Positions 61,431-64,000 of a stretch of DNA of 64,000 nucleotides are shown piece after piece. Both the position numbers and the translations under genes were made by a program. Source of the stretch: Lantana camara (taxonomy: Eukaryota; Streptophyta; Magnoliopsida; Lamiales; Verbenaceae); the NCBI GenBank assembly GCA_037501455.1, contig CM074856.1, positions 44,979,001 to 45,043,000 of the forward strand, read 5' to 3'. How positions within the stretch are numbered: position 1 is the stretch's first letter; every line of letters begins with the position of its first letter. A model generated the notes under the pieces. That model ran no database searches. It was not told the origin of the DNA and was given only the letters and a program-made list of their open reading frames with translations.

Positions 61431-64000
61431 TTAAACATAAAACCGCCGGAGGTTACATGCGTTCCAAGGGCGAGGCAAGCGCTCACCTTGAAGTGTCTCC
61501 AGGGTGTAAGTGTTGTTAGCTCTGAGTTGTACGACTTTGAATGGGCCTTCCCAATTGGGGTCCAATTTCCCTACGTGTTTGGATACTTCCACTTTCTTCA
61601 AGACCAAGTCTCCCAGCTGGAAAGTTCTTTCCTTCACCCGCTTGTTGTACTGTTGGGCCACAGAGGCTTTATAGTGGTGGATCTTAGCCCACGTTCGGTC
61701 TCTCCTTTCATCCAGCAAGTCCAACTCCAAGCTTCTGTTGCCATCGTTGAGCTGAGGCTCGAAATAGCCGACACGAGCGGATTCATTCACTATCTCCGCT
61801 GGTATCATTGCTTCTGACCCGTAAACAAGCGCGTAAGGGGTTTCCCCAGTGGCCGCTCGTGGGGTGGTACGATAAGCCCAAAGCGCTCCTTGTAGCTCTT
61901 CAGATCATTCACTTTTCTTGCTCTCAAGCATGGTTTTTAGATGCTGCAAGATGATTCTATTGGTAACTTCCGCTTGCCCATTGGATTGTGGATGTCCTAC
62001 AGAGGTGAATCGCTGCTCGATCCCCAACTCAGAACACCATTCTCTTGTGTCAGCAGCTATGAACTGGGATCCGTTGTCGGAAATGAGCACCCTCGGTATA
62101 CCGTACCTGCAAATGATGTTCTTCCAAATGAAGTCCCTCACAACCTTGAAAGTGATTTTCGCAACGGCCTCGGCCTCAGCCCACTTGGTGAAGTAGTCGA
62201 CGGCTAAAATGACAAACTTCTTTTGTCCTGCAGCCATGGGCAAGGGGCCCACGATGTCAATTCCCCACTGGTCAAAAGGCCAAGAGACGTCTATGGGGAT
62301 CAACTGTGCCGCTGGCAATTGAGGGAGATTTGAATGGAATTGGCATTTGGGGCACTTCCTTGAAAATTCGATGGCATCCTGGAGAACTGTAGGCCAATAA
62401 AACCCACTTCTCAGAACTTTCTTTGCCAAAATACGCCCTCTAGAGTGATTTCCACAGCTTCCATTATGTATGTGCTCGAGCGTCTCCTTTGCTTGTGAGG
62501 GCCTCAGGCATCTCATTGGGGGGCCCTTGAAATGATTTTTTGAACAACCTCCCCTCGGTATCCAAAGCGAAACGAGGGGCTTTACTTCGAACTTTCCTTG
62601 CTTCCACCTTGTCAGTGGGAAGAATTCCATCCTTAAGGAAAATAATGACGTCATCAAGCCAGCAGGGCTCGTTTGGATCAATCATGGCAATTATCTTGGT
62701 GGCGGCCTTCTCCTTGATCAAAGGTTCCTCAGTTCTAAGGAACGTAACAGAACGTTCAGAAGTACCCTCTAAAGCGGATGCAAACTTTGACAGAGCGTCC
62801 GCACGCTCGTTTTCCCCTCTGGGCACTTGAAGTACATGAAATTCCTTGAATTTCCCAATGATTTCTCTGGCTTTAGTTAAGTACTGTATCATGGTGGTTT
62901 CTCGAGCCTCATAAGTTCCTTCAATCTGGCTTGCTATTAACTGTGAATCCACGTAAGCGGTGATTCTGGAAGCCCCATTCTGAAAAGCAATATTCAATCC
63001 TTGCACGAGGGCTTCATACTCTGCTTCATTATTAGTGACTTGGAAATCCAGCTTAATTGCAAAGTCCAGCTCAATCCCATCGGGGTTTCTGAGGGCCACT
63101 CCTACTCCTCCCCCTTGTGAGGTTGAGGAACCATCTGTGTGCAGTACCCATAACCCCTCATTTTCCGCAACGGTGGGCTCGAAACCAAAGCGTTCAACCA
63201 ACAAATCTGCTACAACCTGAGCCTGTATCGCCGTCCTAGGCTCGAAGCATACGTCAAACTGGCTCAATTCGATGGCCCATTTGATTAATCTACCAGATAC
63301 GTCCGGCTTGGACAACACTTGCTTCAAGGGTTGGTCGGTGAGAACCGTTATGGAGTGCGCTTGAAAGTAAGGCCTTAGCCTTCTTGAGGCGTTGATAAGT
63401 GCGAACGCAAATTTTTCAATCTCCAAATACTTCTTTTCAGCTCCTTGCAATGTTTTGCTCAGATAATAGACAGGCAAATGTTTCCGCTCTCGTACAGCTA
63501 CCAGAACAGCGCTTGCGGCTTCGGGAGAAACGGAAAGATACATGAATAATCTCTCACCTTCGACGGGCTTAGTCAGCAGTGGTGCGCTCGACAAGTAAGC
63601 CTTCATATCCTGCAACGCCCTTTCGCATTCTTCTGTCCAAGCAAAGTTACGAGCGTTCCTCAAAATTTTGAAGAAGGGAAGGTTCCTGTCCGCCGAGCGC
63701 GAAATAAACCTGTTCAACGAAATGATTTTTCCCACCAGGACCTGCACTTCCCGCAAATTTCGAGGGGAAGGGATCTCCAAAATAACCCTGATCTTCTCCG
63801 GATTGGCCTCAATTCCCCTCTGACTGACCATGTACCCTAGGAATTTTCCCCCTTGTACTCCAAATGTGCACTTTGAAGGGTTCAACTTCATCCCATACTG
63901 GCGCAAGATTGAAAAAGTGCGCTTGAGATCTCCCAAGTGGGAATCCTGGCGTTCGCTCTTGACAATCATATCATCCACGTAAACCTCCATGGACTTACCA
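61431..64000 (-). pseudogene. Pol of the gypsy element (RT end, RNase H, second RNase H, integrase), broken
   Basis: Reading leftward on the minus strand from the window edge: the RT active-site region 'YVDDMIVK' (near 63980), RT end, RNase H ('VYYLSKTLQGAEKKY'), a second RNase H-like domain beginning 'LHTDGSSTSQGGG', and integrase. Integrase has an HHCC finger ('HIHNGSCGNH', 'CPKCQ'), catalytic Asp residues in 'DIVGPLP' and 'SDNGSQF', and a C-terminal 'GKLDPNWEGPF' module. Two breaks are visible. The frame changes by one base at a run of six G (+ strand, about 62517-62522) between RNase H and integrase. An in-frame TGA lies at 61905-61907 before the last integrase part. The copy cannot make an intact polyprotein as read. 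Confidence 0.88.

Larger units (their letters stand above)
56098..64000 (-). mobile_element. Tat/Grande-like Ty3/gypsy retrotransposon, 5' part beyond the window
   Basis: Read on the minus strand the order is pol (from the right edge to 61431), tandem repeats, an antisense gene, a polypurine tract and the 3' LTR (56964-56098). The pol contains a second RNase H-like domain after the first, and a long antisense gene lies between pol and the 3' LTR. Both are hallmarks of the Tat group (Grande, Ogre, Retand types). The 5' LTR, primer site and gag are outside the window, so length and target duplication cannot be given. Pol has a frameshift and a stop. Confidence 0.85.

Overview
This window is nuclear DNA of a flowering plant, most likely a eudicot (an asterid is only a guess). 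The evidence is AT-rich intergenic sequence, multi-exon genes with GT-AG introns, and plant-specific protein families. Plant-type transposons are abundant: Mutator-like (MULE) elements, MITEs, a hAT-like element, and a Ty3/gypsy element of the Tat/Grande type. I see no rRNA, tRNA gene or CRISPR array.

Layout from left to right. (1) 1016-7619 is a MULE with a 10-bp target duplication. It carries a plant-mobile-domain (MAIN-like) gene on + and a damaged transposase on -, and its ends hold arrays of short palindromes. (2) 7786-8608 is a hAT-like element with an 8-bp target duplication, and 9149-10247 is a probable solo LTR. (3) About 10.6-14.05 kb is a host gene for a GTD-binding (DUF593) myosin-binding protein of the MYOB7 type. 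(4) 15987-30231 is a very large MULE of about 14.2 kb. It carries four + strand genes: a MULE transposase, a small GRF-type zinc-finger/membrane protein, a DUF1985-Ulp1 (Kaonashi-type) SUMO-protease-like gene and a Myb/SANT-like protein. The element is filled with dozens of copies of an imperfect palindrome, AATCGC-N4-GCGATT, which I did not see outside it. (5) 30368-32528 is an F-box/JmjC gene (JMJ22 type); the MULE ends about 140 bp before its start codon. (6) 34282-36855 is a calcium-dependent protein kinase of the CPK1/CPK2 type. (7) 43568-50079 is ABCG22, a half-size ABC transporter with ten exons. (8) 51142-54667 (-) is CRTISO, the carotenoid isomerase, with twelve exons. (9) From 56098 to the window end is a minus-strand Tat/Grande-like gypsy element: a 3' LTR, then a spliced antisense ORF with a gypsy-type 'Transposase_28' domain and its own TATA box, then tandem repeats, then a broken pol.

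The five host genes have all expected exons and motifs and look functional. From memory, MYOB7, JMJ22 and ABCG22 are near neighbours in Arabidopsis (At5g06560, At5g06550, At5g06530), so the large MULE appears to have landed between two ancestrally adjacent genes. The elements' own coding genes mostly carry stops, frameshifts or deletions. Small MULE-type MITEs with exact 9-bp target duplications lie between genes, and related or foldback elements sit inside introns.
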